NCBI RefSeq assembly: GCF_000364445.2
Contig: NZ_CP043538.1
Location: 3,169,612 to 3,233,611, forward strand
Reading direction: 5' to 3'
From: Methylobacterium mesophilicum SR1.6/6
Lineage (GTDB): Bacteria > Pseudomonadota > Alphaproteobacteria > Rhizobiales > Beijerinckiaceae
Length of the DNA: 64,000 nt
Shown here: piece by piece, positions 9,349-17,711 of the stretch
Numbering within the stretch: position 1 is the first letter of the stretch
Layout: each line of letters opens with the position of its first letter
Position numbers and translations under genes: made by a program
The notes under the pieces: generated by a model
What the model was told of the DNA's origin: nothing
The model's database searches: none
What the model saw: the letters and a program-made list of their open reading frames with translations, nothing else

Positions 9349-10040
9349 CACTCGACCTCGCTGGCCAGAGCGTTCACGGCCGCGGCCGTCATGGCGCTGC
9401 CGCCGCGGCGGCCGTGGACCACGACGAAGGGCACGCGCCCGTCCCGGGCCAGCGCCTCTTTGGATTCCGCGGCGCCGACGAAGCCGACCGGGATGCCGAT
9501 CACGGCGGCGGGGGGCGCCAGCCCTTCGTCCAGCAGCTCCAGCAGGCGGAACAGGGCGGTCGGCGCATTGCCCACCGCCACGACGCTGCCCGGCAGGTGC
9601 TCGCGCCACAGCTCCATGGCGGCGGCGGACCGGGTGGTGCCGAGGCTCTTCGCCAGATCGGCAACGCGCGGATCGCCCAGGGTGCAGATCACGCGGTTGT
9701 CGGCCGGCAGGCGCGCCCGGGTGACACCGTCGGCCACCATGCGGACATCGCACAGGATCGGGGCGCCGGCCTCGAGCGCCGCGACGCCGGCCTCGGCGAA
9801 GCCGGGCGACATCTCCACGTCGGCCGGGAGGTCGGTCATGCCGCAGGCGTGGATCATCCGGACGACGACGCGCTCGGCCGCGCCGGACCACCGCGCCAGA
9901 TCGGCCTCGGCCCGGATCATCGCGAAGGAGCGCGCGTAGATCGCGCCGCCGTCGCGGACATACTCGTAGCGGGACGGGGTCTCGTGGGCCGCGGCCGGCT
10001 CCGATCCTGTCTGGCGCAGGGCGTTCTGGCTCGCGCTCAT
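9348..10040 (-). CDS. cobH: Precorrin-8X methylmutase
   Basis: CobH moves the C11 methyl group of precorrin-8X to C12, giving hydrogenobyrinate. The 230-aa protein contains the conserved RMIHACGMTD segment with the likely catalytic His64. It also has the CDVRMVADGVTR and GNAPTALFRLLELL motifs and the GxPVGFVGAAESKEAL loop. The ATG at 10040 overlaps the cobG stop by 4 nt (ATGA). In oxygen-dependent producers cobG, cobH, cobI and cobJ are normally adjacent and in this order, and the same order is kept here. Confidence 0.95.
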   Translation of the reverse strand: MSASQNALRQTGSEPAAAHETPSRYEYVRDGGAIYARSFAMIRAEADLARWSGAAERVVVRMIHACGMTDLPADVEMSPGFAEAGVAALEAGAPILCDVRMVADGVTRARLPADNRVICTLGDPRVADLAKSLGTTRSAAAMELWREHLPGSVVAVGNAPTALFRLLELLDEGLAPPAAVIGIPVGFVGAAESKEALARDGRVPFVVVHGRRGGSAMTAAAVNALASEVE

Positions 10041-11386
10041 GCCGGTCTCCTGGTCCTCCCGAACTCCGTCGCGGCCGTATCCGGCGCGAAAGCGGCGGCC
10101 AGCCCGACAGTCTTGGCCCTTCCTAACCGCTCCAGCACGGCCTCGATAGGGAGATCCCATGCCGGCTCATCGCCGGGCGCGCCGCCGATGATGATTCCGT
10201 AGAAGCCGTCGCGACCGACAAGCGTCAGCTCCGCCGGGCCCGGCCGGGCGCAGCCCTTGGCGCAGCCGGAGACGTGCGCGGAGACGTCGCGATCGAGCGC
10301 CCCCGCGAGGCGACCCGCGTCCGCGAGGGTCGGGGTCGATCCGGAGGCGCAGCCCGGCGCGCCGGTGCAGGCGTCGATGCGATTGCGGGGATCGTCGGGC
10401 GCGGTGATGAAGGCGTCGGCGAGCCCCTCCAGAACCGATGGGGCAGGAACATCCGCCGCGGCCGACAGCACGAAGCCGCGCGCCGGTGAAAGGCGGATCT
10501 CGCTCGCGCCGATCGCGACGGCGGCGACCACGATCCGGTCGAAGGCGTCCGCGGTGCAACGACCGAACGGCGCGTCGATGACAAGGATTTGACTGGCGTT
10601 GCCCTCGTGACGGCCGGGCGTTGGCGCGAACGGCACCCTGCTCCGCGAGATGCCGCCGGGCTCCGTCTCCCGACAACGAGCGGGATCCTGCGCCAGCACC
10701 TTGACGTCGAGCGTCTCGGCCAGCGCCGTCCTCTCGTCGTCCGACAGGTCGCGCATCCGGCGTCGGCCGGTCCGCGCGAAAGCGGCGAGCAGCGCCCCGA
10801 TCAGGCCGGGCGCCTCGCCCTCGCCGCAGGTCGCGATGTCGCGAAGCCCCTGTCCGGACTCGATCGCGATCGCCACGATGGCCGGACCGCGCGCGATCAC
10901 CGAGCAATCCGCCTCCGGCAGCGCCGTGTCGCGGCGGCCCGTGACGACGACGAGGGTCTTGGCCGGCAGTCCGGGGATGTCGAGCCCTGCAGCCTCGATG
11001 GCGCGGGCCAAGCGCGGGACGTCGACCAATTCGTCCGGATCGCGGCCCGCGAGCGGGCTCGTGAGCGTCAGGCGCTGAGGGCCGCCGTCGGCGCGCACGT
11101 CGCCGAGGCCCACGTCTCCGAGCAGGTCAGCCAAGGGCGCACGTGTCGCCTCGGTGACGCCGCGGATCTGGATGTTGGCCCGGGCGGTCAGGTCAAGATG
11201 CCCATTGCCGAAGCGGCGCGCGCCCTCAGCCACGGCGCGGGCCTGATCGAGGGTGAGGATCCCGAGCGGCGGATGCACCCGCGCGAGGAGCCCGTCGCCC
11301 GTGGGCATGGGGCGCGCCAGCCCCGGGCACCAGTTCCGCCGGGCCGGTGCCTCCGGCAGCATACGGCGATGGTGGCGTGCGCTCAC
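10037..11386 (-). CDS. cobG: Precorrin-3B synthase (oxygen-dependent, Fe-S)
   Basis: CobG is the monooxygenase that hydroxylates precorrin-3A at C20 and forms the lactone of precorrin-3B, the committed oxygen-dependent step. The 449-aa protein belongs to the nitrite/sulfite reductase-like family. It has the N-terminal half-domain repeat (LARVHPPLGILT) and four cluster-ligand cysteines at 340, 346, 375 and 379 in a C-x5-C...C-x3-C arrangement. The GTG at 11386 overlaps the cobN stop by 4 nt. An ATG at codon 9 is an alternative start. Its presence assigns the cluster to the aerobic route. Confidence 0.93.
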   Translation of the reverse strand: MSARHHRRMLPEAPARRNWCPGLARPMPTGDGLLARVHPPLGILTLDQARAVAEGARRFGNGHLDLTARANIQIRGVTEATRAPLADLLGDVGLGDVRADGGPQRLTLTSPLAGRDPDELVDVPRLARAIEAAGLDIPGLPAKTLVVVTGRRDTALPEADCSVIARGPAIVAIAIESGQGLRDIATCGEGEAPGLIGALLAAFARTGRRRMRDLSDDERTALAETLDVKVLAQDPARCRETEPGGISRSRVPFAPTPGRHEGNASQILVIDAPFGRCTADAFDRIVVAAVAIGASEIRLSPARGFVLSAAADVPAPSVLEGLADAFITAPDDPRNRIDACTGAPGCASGSTPTLADAGRLAGALDRDVSAHVSGCAKGCARPGPAELTLVGRDGFYGIIIGGAPGDEPAWDLPIEAVLERLGRAKTVGLAAAFAPDTAATEFGRTRRPA

Positions 11387-14300
11387 TCGGCCGCCTCCCG
11401 CAGCAGCGCGTCCGCCGGGAGGGCGTTGCGCCGGCTGTGCCAGAGGCCGCGGTCCCGGGCCTCGTCGAACCGCTCGAGGATCGCGCGGGTGGCGGCCGGG
11501 TTGGCGGCCCGGAGGCGCTCGAACACCTCGGCGTCCGCGATCCAGGCGGCATAGAGCCGGTCGAAAGCGGCGTCCGTGACGGCATCGCTCGCGGCGGCGA
11601 GGACGAAGACGGCGTCGAGCCCCTGGGCCAGCTCCTGCGCCCCCCGGTACCCGTGACGCAACTGCGCGGCGATCCAGCGCGGGTCGGCGAGCCGTCCGCC
11701 GATCAGGCGCGCCACATCCTCCCGTGCGGTTCGCGCCTTCGGCCGCTCCGGCACGGAGACGTCGAGGCTGTAGAGGGCGGGCGTCCCGCCGGCCAGGGCG
11801 GCGGCGGCCGCGAAGCCGCCCATCGCGTCCACGGCGGCGTCCCCGTCGAACAGGTCGCGCTCGGCGACGTCGAAGGCGTGCAGATAGGCGTCGGCGGCCG
11901 CCACGCGGGCCGCGAAATCCGCGTCGGCGGCCTCTTGGTCACCGTAGGCGTGGGTGCTCGCCGCGAGGTAGGCTCGGCCGAGATCGGCGCGGGCATCCCA
12001 GGTCCCGTCCAGCGCGGTGGCGGCGGTTCCGGCCCCGTACCGACCGGGCGCCGCGCCGAAGACCCGTGTCGCCGCCTCGCCGCGGCGTCGGGCCGCCGCG
12101 AGGGGGTTCTCATCGTCCGGCTCGTCGCGTCCGGCCACCGCTCGGGCGGCGCGATCGATCAGCGCCAGCGTGTCCGGGAAGGTGTCGCGGAACGCGCCGG
12201 AGATCCGCACCGTCACGTCGATCCGCGGGCGGTCGAGCATGGCCAGCGGCAGCACCTCGAAGCCGGTGACGCGGGTGCTGGCATGGTCCCAGACCGGCCG
12301 GACGCCCATGAGCGCCAGGGCGTGCGCCACGTCCTCCCCGCCGGTGCGCAGGGTGGGGGAGGCCCAGAGATCCATGACGATCCGCGCCGGGTAGCCGCCC
12401 TCATCTTGAAGATAGCGGGTGACGACGGCGTCCGCGGCCCGGGCGCCGAGCAGCGCGGCGGCGCGGCTCGGGATCGCGCGCGGATCCAGGGTCGTGAGGT
12501 TCCGCCCGGTGGGCAGCACGTCGGCCCGGCCTCGCGACGGAGAGCCCGAGGGTCCGGGCTGCACGAACCGGCCGCCGAGGGCTGCCAGGAGGCCGGCGCG
12601 CTCGCCGGCCGCGCTCGCCACTACCGGTCCGTCGTCATCGTCGGGCGAACGGCCGAAAACGTGCAGGCCATCGCGGAACGTCGTCTCGCCGAGGTCACAC
12701 AGGTGGGCGTCGAGGCGCGTCAATGCCTCGTCCATCGGCGTGTCGGCATCGATCGCGGCCCCGTCGAGCAGACCGGCCGCCTCGGCCTCCTCCAGAATGG
12801 CGCGGGCGATGATCTCCGCGCGGCGCGGGTCGAGGACGCTGGCGGCGGCATACTCCTCCACCAGTTCGCGCAGGCGGGCTGCCTCCGGGGGGAGGTCATG
12901 CGCAGTCGTCTGCGGCGTCAGGTGGCCGAGCGCCACGCCGCCGAGGCGGCGCTTCAGCGGAGCGGCCTCGCCCGGGTCATCGACGACGAACGGGTAGATC
13001 ACCGGCAGGCCGCCGACGCACACAGCCGGCAGGCAATCGGGGGACAGCGCCACCGCCTTGCCGGGCAGCCACTCCGTGGTGCCGTGGGTCCCGAGCTGCA
13101 CCAGCACGTCGAAGTGCTGCCGCAGGCCGAGATGGAACGCCAGATAGGCGTGGGTCGGGAGGCGCTCCGGATCGTGGTAGCCAGCCTTCCGGTCCGCGTC
13201 GCGACCGCGATCCGGCTGGAGGAAGACGGCGAGAGTTCCGCGACCGGCTGTGTCAACCGTGTCGGGTGAAGCCCTGTCCCCGTCGATCACCGCCCGCGAA
13301 CCTTCCACCATCCGGAAGCGGAACGCACCGTCCACGCAGGTGGCGTCGTCCTCCGGTTCGCCCCACGCCTCCACGAGGGCGGCGCGACTCGTTATGGGAA
13401 GGCTGCCGAGCCAGGCAGCATAGACCGCCAGCGGTACGCCGAACGCCGCCGGCCCTTGGGTCAGGGACTCCATCAGCGCGACTGCATCCGGCAGGGCGCC
13501 CGCCGCGTATCCGGCCTCCGCGAGGTCGGCGGCGATCGCGCGGGCGCTCTCGGGCGTGTCGAGGCCCACCGCGAACCCGGCCCGGCCGCCGCGGGCCGGA
13601 TAATCGGACAGGACCATTGCGACACGGCGCGCGGCCGGGGGCCGGGCGGCGAGGCGCAGCCAGCCGGCGGCCCGGTCCGCCAGCGCTCCGATTCCGGGGG
13701 CGTAGGGGACGGCCCGGCGCTCGGCGAAGCCAGCGATTTCAGGAGCCTCCTCCTTGAAGGAGATCGGGAAGCCGGAGAGACGACCGTCGAACTCGGGTAG
13801 GGCCACCTGCATGGCGAGATCAGCCGCGCCGAGGCCCCGGGCCGACGACGCCCAGGCCGCTTGCGGAGACCCCACGGTGAAGGCCTGCAGCACCGGGCAA
13901 TCGGCGCCGTCGAGGACGAAGTCGATGCCGTCCTCGCGGGCCGAGAACGCCGTGGCGGCGATCACCAGATCGGGCCGGCGCCTCCGGACGGCGTCGGCCA
14001 CCGCGGCGGCGGCCTCCGGTTCCTTCAGGCTCGACACCGCCATCGCCAGGACGCCGATCCCGCGGGCGCGCAGCGCGGCCGTGAGCGCGACGAAGGGTGC
14101 GGTGTCGCCGCCGAGCACGGCGGAGCGGTAGACCAGCAGCAGGGCCATCGGCGCGGCCGACGACGCTGCGAGCGGAACCGCCGAACCGGCCGCGGCGAGA
14201 GCGACGTCGACGGGCAGGACGCCGCAGCCCGCACACCAGGCAAACCCGCGCGGCAGCGGCTGCGGTGGCTCGACCGCGTGGCCGGAACCGGTTCGAGCGG

Positions 14301-14766
14301 CCAGCATCCGCAGCATCCGCCGCAGATTGTCGATGCCCCCGGCGCGGAAGTAGCCATCGAGGCGGTCGGCGAAGTCCGGGTCGGTCGAGAAGGGGGCGAG
14401 CCGCGGGTCGGGGCGGTCGTCGCCGGGCAGCACCGCCAGCACGACACCGTGTGCACGGGCGGCCTCGGCGCAGCGCTCGATCCCGTAGCGCCAGTAATCC
14501 AGGCCGCCGAGGCAGCGGATCACCACGACCTTCGCCCGCGTCACCACCCGATCCACGTAGAGGTCGACCGAGAGCGGGTGACGAAGCTTGGCGAGCTTGG
14601 CCAGCCGCAGGCTCGGAAGCCCTGGCTCGGCCGCGTGGGCCTGGACGATCCCGGACAGGTCGGTGTCGGTGAAGGACACGACGACGAGATCGCCGGGCTC
14701 CTGCCCGAGATCCACAGCTGCCTCACCCTCGTCGAGGGAAACGGAATCGATGCGCACCAGATGCAT
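11383..14766 (-). CDS. cobN: Cobaltochelatase large subunit
   Basis: CobN is the large subunit of the ATP-dependent CobNST complex that inserts cobalt into hydrogenobyrinate a,c-diamide. The protein is 1127 aa, somewhat shorter than the roughly 1275-aa Pseudomonas denitrificans enzyme. It keeps the CobN/BchH core, including the LVQLGTHGTTEWLPGK region near the middle. The ATG at 14766 has a GAGGGG about 8 nt upstream. It lies 47 nt after cobW and overlaps the cobG GTG. The AAA+ partners CobS and CobT are not in the window; in related bacteria they are often encoded elsewhere. BchH/ChlH is the main paralogue to exclude, and the cobalamin context supports CobN. Confidence 0.93.
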   Translation of the reverse strand: MHLVRIDSVSLDEGEAAVDLGQEPGDLVVVSFTDTDLSGIVQAHAAEPGLPSLRLAKLAKLRHPLSVDLYVDRVVTRAKVVVIRCLGGLDYWRYGIERCAEAARAHGVVLAVLPGDDRPDPRLAPFSTDPDFADRLDGYFRAGGIDNLRRMLRMLAARTGSGHAVEPPQPLPRGFAWCAGCGVLPVDVALAAAGSAVPLAASSAAPMALLLVYRSAVLGGDTAPFVALTAALRARGIGVLAMAVSSLKEPEAAAAVADAVRRRRPDLVIAATAFSAREDGIDFVLDGADCPVLQAFTVGSPQAAWASSARGLGAADLAMQVALPEFDGRLSGFPISFKEEAPEIAGFAERRAVPYAPGIGALADRAAGWLRLAARPPAARRVAMVLSDYPARGGRAGFAVGLDTPESARAIAADLAEAGYAAGALPDAVALMESLTQGPAAFGVPLAVYAAWLGSLPITSRAALVEAWGEPEDDATCVDGAFRFRMVEGSRAVIDGDRASPDTVDTAGRGTLAVFLQPDRGRDADRKAGYHDPERLPTHAYLAFHLGLRQHFDVLVQLGTHGTTEWLPGKAVALSPDCLPAVCVGGLPVIYPFVVDDPGEAAPLKRRLGGVALGHLTPQTTAHDLPPEAARLRELVEEYAAASVLDPRRAEIIARAILEEAEAAGLLDGAAIDADTPMDEALTRLDAHLCDLGETTFRDGLHVFGRSPDDDDGPVVASAAGERAGLLAALGGRFVQPGPSGSPSRGRADVLPTGRNLTTLDPRAIPSRAAALLGARAADAVVTRYLQDEGGYPARIVMDLWASPTLRTGGEDVAHALALMGVRPVWDHASTRVTGFEVLPLAMLDRPRIDVTVRISGAFRDTFPDTLALIDRAARAVAGRDEPDDENPLAAARRRGEAATRVFGAAPGRYGAGTAATALDGTWDARADLGRAYLAASTHAYGDQEAADADFAARVAAADAYLHAFDVAERDLFDGDAAVDAMGGFAAAAALAGGTPALYSLDVSVPERPKARTAREDVARLIGGRLADPRWIAAQLRHGYRGAQELAQGLDAVFVLAAASDAVTDAAFDRLYAAWIADAEVFERLRAANPAATRAILERFDEARDRGLWHSRRNALPADALLREAAE

Positions 14767-14813
14767 CGCGGCGGCCCCTCAGAGCGTATCCGAACGGGCG
14801 CGCGCGACGGACA

Positions 14814-15848
14814 TCATCCCGCGAGCGCCGCGGCGACCGCGTCCCGGTCGAAGCCCTTCAAGCCGATCACCACGAGCGTGCCGTCGCGCGGTTCGCCCGC
14901 CCGCCAGGGCCGGTCGAAGTGGTGGACGACGCGGCGTCCGACCCCCTGCACCACGAGGCGCATCGCCTTGCCCTCAACCTCCGCGAACCCCTTGATCCGC
15001 AGCACACCGTCCGTCCCCGCCGCCCGCTCTACACGGGCCGCGAGGTCACCGGCCGTGATTGCCGGGCGGATCGGCAACGCCACGGTCTCGAAATCGTCGT
15101 GGTCGTGGTCTTCGCCCTCGCCATGGTGCGAAGGCCGCGCGTCGAGATCGTCCTCGGCCGCCGCACCGAGACCCAGCAGCACCCGGGGATCGATGACGCC
15201 GTTCGCGGTCTCGACCACCTTCACGGCGCGGGGCAGATGGCCCTCCACCTCGGCGCGGACGCGGGCGCGTGTCGGCGCGTCGATCAGGTCGGCCTTGTTG
15301 AGCACCACGAGGTCGGCACAGAGGAGTTGATCCTCGAACACTTCCTCCAGCGGATTGTCGTGGTCCACCGACTGATCGGCGGCACGCTGGGCCTCCAGGG
15401 CCGCCGGATCCTCCGCGAAGGCGCCCGACGCCACCGCCGGCCCGTCAACCACCGCGACGACGCCGTCCACCGTCACGCGCGAGCGGATCGCCGGCCATTG
15501 GAAGGCCTGAACCAACGGCTTGGGGAGGGCGAGACCTGAGGTCTCGATCAGGATGTGCTCCGGCGGCTCGGCGCGCGCGAGCAGGGTCTCGAGGGCGGGC
15601 ACGAAGTCGTCCGCCACCGTGCAACAGATGCAGCCGTTGGGCAGCTCGACGATGGCGTCCTCGGTGCAGCCCTCGACGCCGCAGGCCGCCAGGAACGACT
15701 TGTCGAAGCCGACATCGCCGAACTCGTTGACCAGAATCGCGAGGCGGCGACCCTTGGCGTTCTCGACCACGTGGCGAACCAGGGTGGTCTTGCCGGCTCC
15801 CAGGAACCCCGTGACGATGGTGCAGGGGATCTTAGACACGATGGTCAT
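14814..15848 (-). CDS. cobW: CobW-type G3E GTPase (cobalt chaperone)
   Basis: This 344-aa P-loop GTPase of the G3E/COG0523 family has its Walker A at residues 14-21 (GFLGAGKT). It also has the metal-binding ELPNGCICCTV motif with a C-x-C-C triad. An acidic His-rich loop (HHGEGEDHDHDD) before the C-terminal domain could hold metal. In cobalamin operons CobW is thought to deliver cobalt to the cobaltochelatase, and its position directly before cobN fits. The ATG at 15848 overlaps the preceding DUF1636 stop by 4 nt. The open frame extends upstream, but the overlap and family start fix this choice. Related zinc chaperones exist, so the cobalt assignment rests on context. Confidence 0.92.
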   Translation of the reverse strand: MTIVSKIPCTIVTGFLGAGKTTLVRHVVENAKGRRLAILVNEFGDVGFDKSFLAACGVEGCTEDAIVELPNGCICCTVADDFVPALETLLARAEPPEHILIETSGLALPKPLVQAFQWPAIRSRVTVDGVVAVVDGPAVASGAFAEDPAALEAQRAADQSVDHDNPLEEVFEDQLLCADLVVLNKADLIDAPTRARVRAEVEGHLPRAVKVVETANGVIDPRVLLGLGAAAEDDLDARPSHHGEGEDHDHDDFETVALPIRPAITAGDLAARVERAAGTDGVLRIKGFAEVEGKAMRLVVQGVGRRVVHHFDRPWRAGEPRDGTLVVIGLKGFDRDAVAAALAG

Positions 15849-16246
15849 TCGGCGGCCTCCAGGGTGCCGGCCGGGAGCGGGCGGGGCTCGGGGAAGGGGG
15901 GAATGCGGGCGATGACGCCGGTGCGAAACGCCGCCGGGCGCTCGCGCCACGGCACGATGCCGTCCGTCGTGGCGGCGTACGCGCCGAGGCCGCCGAGGAT
16001 CGTCTCGGCGGAGGCGGCGGGATCCATATCGCCATACACGTAGGTCCACCGGCCGGCCGACGCCACCGCCACCGTACAGGGCCGCTTACAGACGGAGAGG
16101 CACTCCACCGGCTCGATGCGCAGTTGCTGCGCGTCGCCGACCCGCGCCCTCAGGGCATCGAGCAGGCGGGCGCCAGCGCGGGGTCCGTCCGGATCGTCGC
16201 CCTCCCGGCGGCAGGTGGTGCAGACATACAGGATCGTCTCAGGCAC
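15845..16246 (-). CDS. DUF1636 family metal-binding protein, ferredoxin-like
   Basis: The 133-aa protein has five cysteines arranged C9-x2-C12 and C49-x3-C53-x3-C57 (YVCTTC and VECLSVCKRPC). This resembles the thioredoxin-like [2Fe-2S] ferredoxin pattern annotated as DUF1636. The family commonly accompanies cobalamin or cobalt genes, but its role is not established. A metal or electron carrier for cobalt handling is the natural inference. It starts 8 nt inside the end of cbtA and its stop overlaps the cobW start by 4 nt. It is therefore translated between the importer and the GTPase. Confidence 0.85.
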   Translation of the reverse strand: MPETILYVCTTCRREGDDPDGPRAGARLLDALRARVGDAQQLRIEPVECLSVCKRPCTVAVASAGRWTYVYGDMDPAASAETILGGLGAYAATTDGIVPWRERPAAFRTGVIARIPPFPEPRPLPAGTLEAAE

Positions 16247-16976
16247 GGGCAGAACCCCGCGCGTTGTCGCGGGCGAAGGCCTGCCACGCCCAGCCGAACC
16301 CGAGCGCGATCATGACCCAGAAGACGAAGCTGATCGCCAGGGAGCGGGCCGCGAACTGGGCGGCGAGGGCGGCCGGAAGCTCGGAGGCGCCCGTCGGGGG
16401 CTGGGGCGCGCCGGCCACGTGCGGCGCGATCAGCAGGACGAGGCCGCCCAGGATCGCGATGAGCGAGCGGCGGATCGCGATGAGGTAGAGTCCCATGCCG
16501 GTCGCCGCCGCGGTCATCACCCACCACGCCTGACGGGCAGCCAGGGGCGCGGCCTCGCTGCCGGGCAGTTCGGGAGGCAGGCCGAGGCCCGGCGCCAGGG
16601 CGACACTGCCGAAGCCCGCGATCGCGAAGGCGAGGCAGGTCGGCGGCGTCGGCTCGCGGCCGCAGGCGAGCATCACGGCGCCGAGCAGCAGGGCGTAGCC
16701 GACGCCGCCGACCAGGGTCGCCAGGGCTGTGAAGGCCATGCGCGGCAGGCCCTCCGCGGGCTGCCATTCCGGCGCTGCCTCGGGCGTGGCGTGCTCGTGC
16801 CCGCCATGGGCGAGCACGATCGGCAGCGCCTTCGAGGCCTGATGGGAGGGCTCGGCATGCTCGTAGCGCTCAGCGGCGAGGATCAGCGGCGAGGTCAGCG
16901 TGAGTTCGAGACCGCTCACGACGGCAGCCGCGATGAAGCCGGCGGCCAGAGCCGCCGACAGAAGCCGGATGATCAT
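16239..16976 (-). CDS. cbtA: Predicted cobalt transporter subunit CbtA
   Basis: This 245-aa inner-membrane protein has about five or six hydrophobic segments spread over residues 5-25, 80-105, 115-135, 148-170, 175-195 and 215-238. It begins MIIRLLSAALAAGFIAA. A His-rich periplasmic stretch after the first segment (AHGGHEHATPE) is typical of CbtA. CbtA and CbtB were predicted as a cobalt uptake system from their co-occurrence with B12 riboswitches and cobalamin genes. It follows cbtB by 16 nt and overlaps the DUF1636 gene by 8 nt. The ATG at 16976 directly follows an AGGG. Membrane topology is an estimate by eye. Confidence 0.9.
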   Translation of the reverse strand: MIIRLLSAALAAGFIAAAVVSGLELTLTSPLILAAERYEHAEPSHQASKALPIVLAHGGHEHATPEAAPEWQPAEGLPRMAFTALATLVGGVGYALLLGAVMLACGREPTPPTCLAFAIAGFGSVALAPGLGLPPELPGSEAAPLAARQAWWVMTAAATGMGLYLIAIRRSLIAILGGLVLLIAPHVAGAPQPPTGASELPAALAAQFAARSLAISFVFWVMIALGFGWAWQAFARDNARGSARA

Positions 16977-16992
16977 CCCTGGGACGCGGGCG

Positions 16993-17175
16993 TCAGTGGC
17001 AGGGGAAGTTTTGCGTATGGCGGAAATCGTGCGCCGCGTTGTGGAACGCGATCGCCGGCGAGAAGCCCACCATGAAGAGCAGGCCGAGACCCAGGACGGC
17101 CGCGAGGGCGACGGCGACCGGACGTTCGGCGACGCGGGTGCCGAGGGCGGCGGGGGCGAGGGTCGAAGTGGTCAT
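16993..17175 (-). CDS. cbtB: Predicted cobalt transporter subunit CbtB
   Basis: A 60-aa protein with one transmembrane segment at about residues 20-40 and the conserved C-terminal signature H-N-x2-H-D-x-R-H-x5-F-P-C-H, which is diagnostic for CbtB and a likely cobalt site. The ATG at 17175 is preceded by GGAG 8 nt upstream. It is the first gene after the cobalamin riboswitch (17222-17390), so its expression should fall when adenosylcobalamin is plentiful. It pairs with CbtA immediately downstream. Confidence 0.93.
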   Translation of the reverse strand: MTTSTLAPAALGTRVAERPVAVALAAVLGLGLLFMVGFSPAIAFHNAAHDFRHTQNFPCH

Positions 17176-17221
17176 CTGCCTGTCTCCAGCCGCCCCACCG
17201 GCGGCATTTCGGGATCCTGTC

Positions 17222-17390
17222 GTGACGGCAGGTCTCCTGGCTCGCGGCTCTGCGCGCCGGCCGCCTTCCCGGATCGCTCCGGTGGCACTCTGGCAGGCAC
17301 TCGCCGCTCACAGTTGCGGGGGCAGCCGCGGATTCGAGGTTCGCACCCCTCACCGCATTCCCTTTTCACCCCGTCGCCGGGGCACCGTCA
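17222..17390 (-). promoter_or_regulatory. Cobalamin (B12) riboswitch
   Basis: Read on the minus strand, the segment shows the conserved cobalamin riboswitch blocks in order. They are GGTGCC near 17386, AAAAGGGAATGCGGTG, GCTGCCCCCGCAACTGT, GTGCCACCGG, GGGAAGG and finally the B12-box-like GAGCCAGGAGACCTGCC (about 17243-17227). It lies about 45 nt upstream of the cbtB start, so it can sequester that ribosome binding site or attenuate transcription of the cbt-cob operon. Boundaries are approximate because the pairing was judged by eye. Confidence 0.95.
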
Positions 17391-17711
17391 CGGGACCGTT
17401 GTAGACGCATGACAGCCTCCGCACAACGGAGACGCGGTGGAATCCTGCGCAGGATCCAGGGTCTGCGCCGGGCGGCGCCATCGGGACGATGTCGCGGATC
17501 GTGCTTCGGGCCGGCGAGGACCTCGATCGACGGGACCTGGCTCGCCGGCCACGCGTGCGGCGACTCTCCTGCCCGCCCGGGCCGACGACCGCATGGCCCC
17601 GATTCCGGCAGCCGGCCTCGTGCTGAAGTAACCCGGCGCGCTTGCCTTGGTGGCCGAGGATCTGTCGCTATTCGCGGAGGCCCTCAGCTTCGCTTTAAAT
17701 TCCGGCGGGCT
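17391..17711. other. Intergenic stretch carrying the cob operon promoter region
   Basis: About 320 bases separate the riboswitch from the 3' end of the S10 peptidase gene. The minus-strand promoter for the riboswitch and operon must lie here, but no clear -35/-10 pair stands out. No ORF with convincing protein character was found. Confidence 0.5.

Noticed and set aside
17409..17631. Plus-strand frames upstream of the riboswitch
   Set aside because: They lack ribosome binding sites and protein-like composition and run through the antisense of regulatory DNA.
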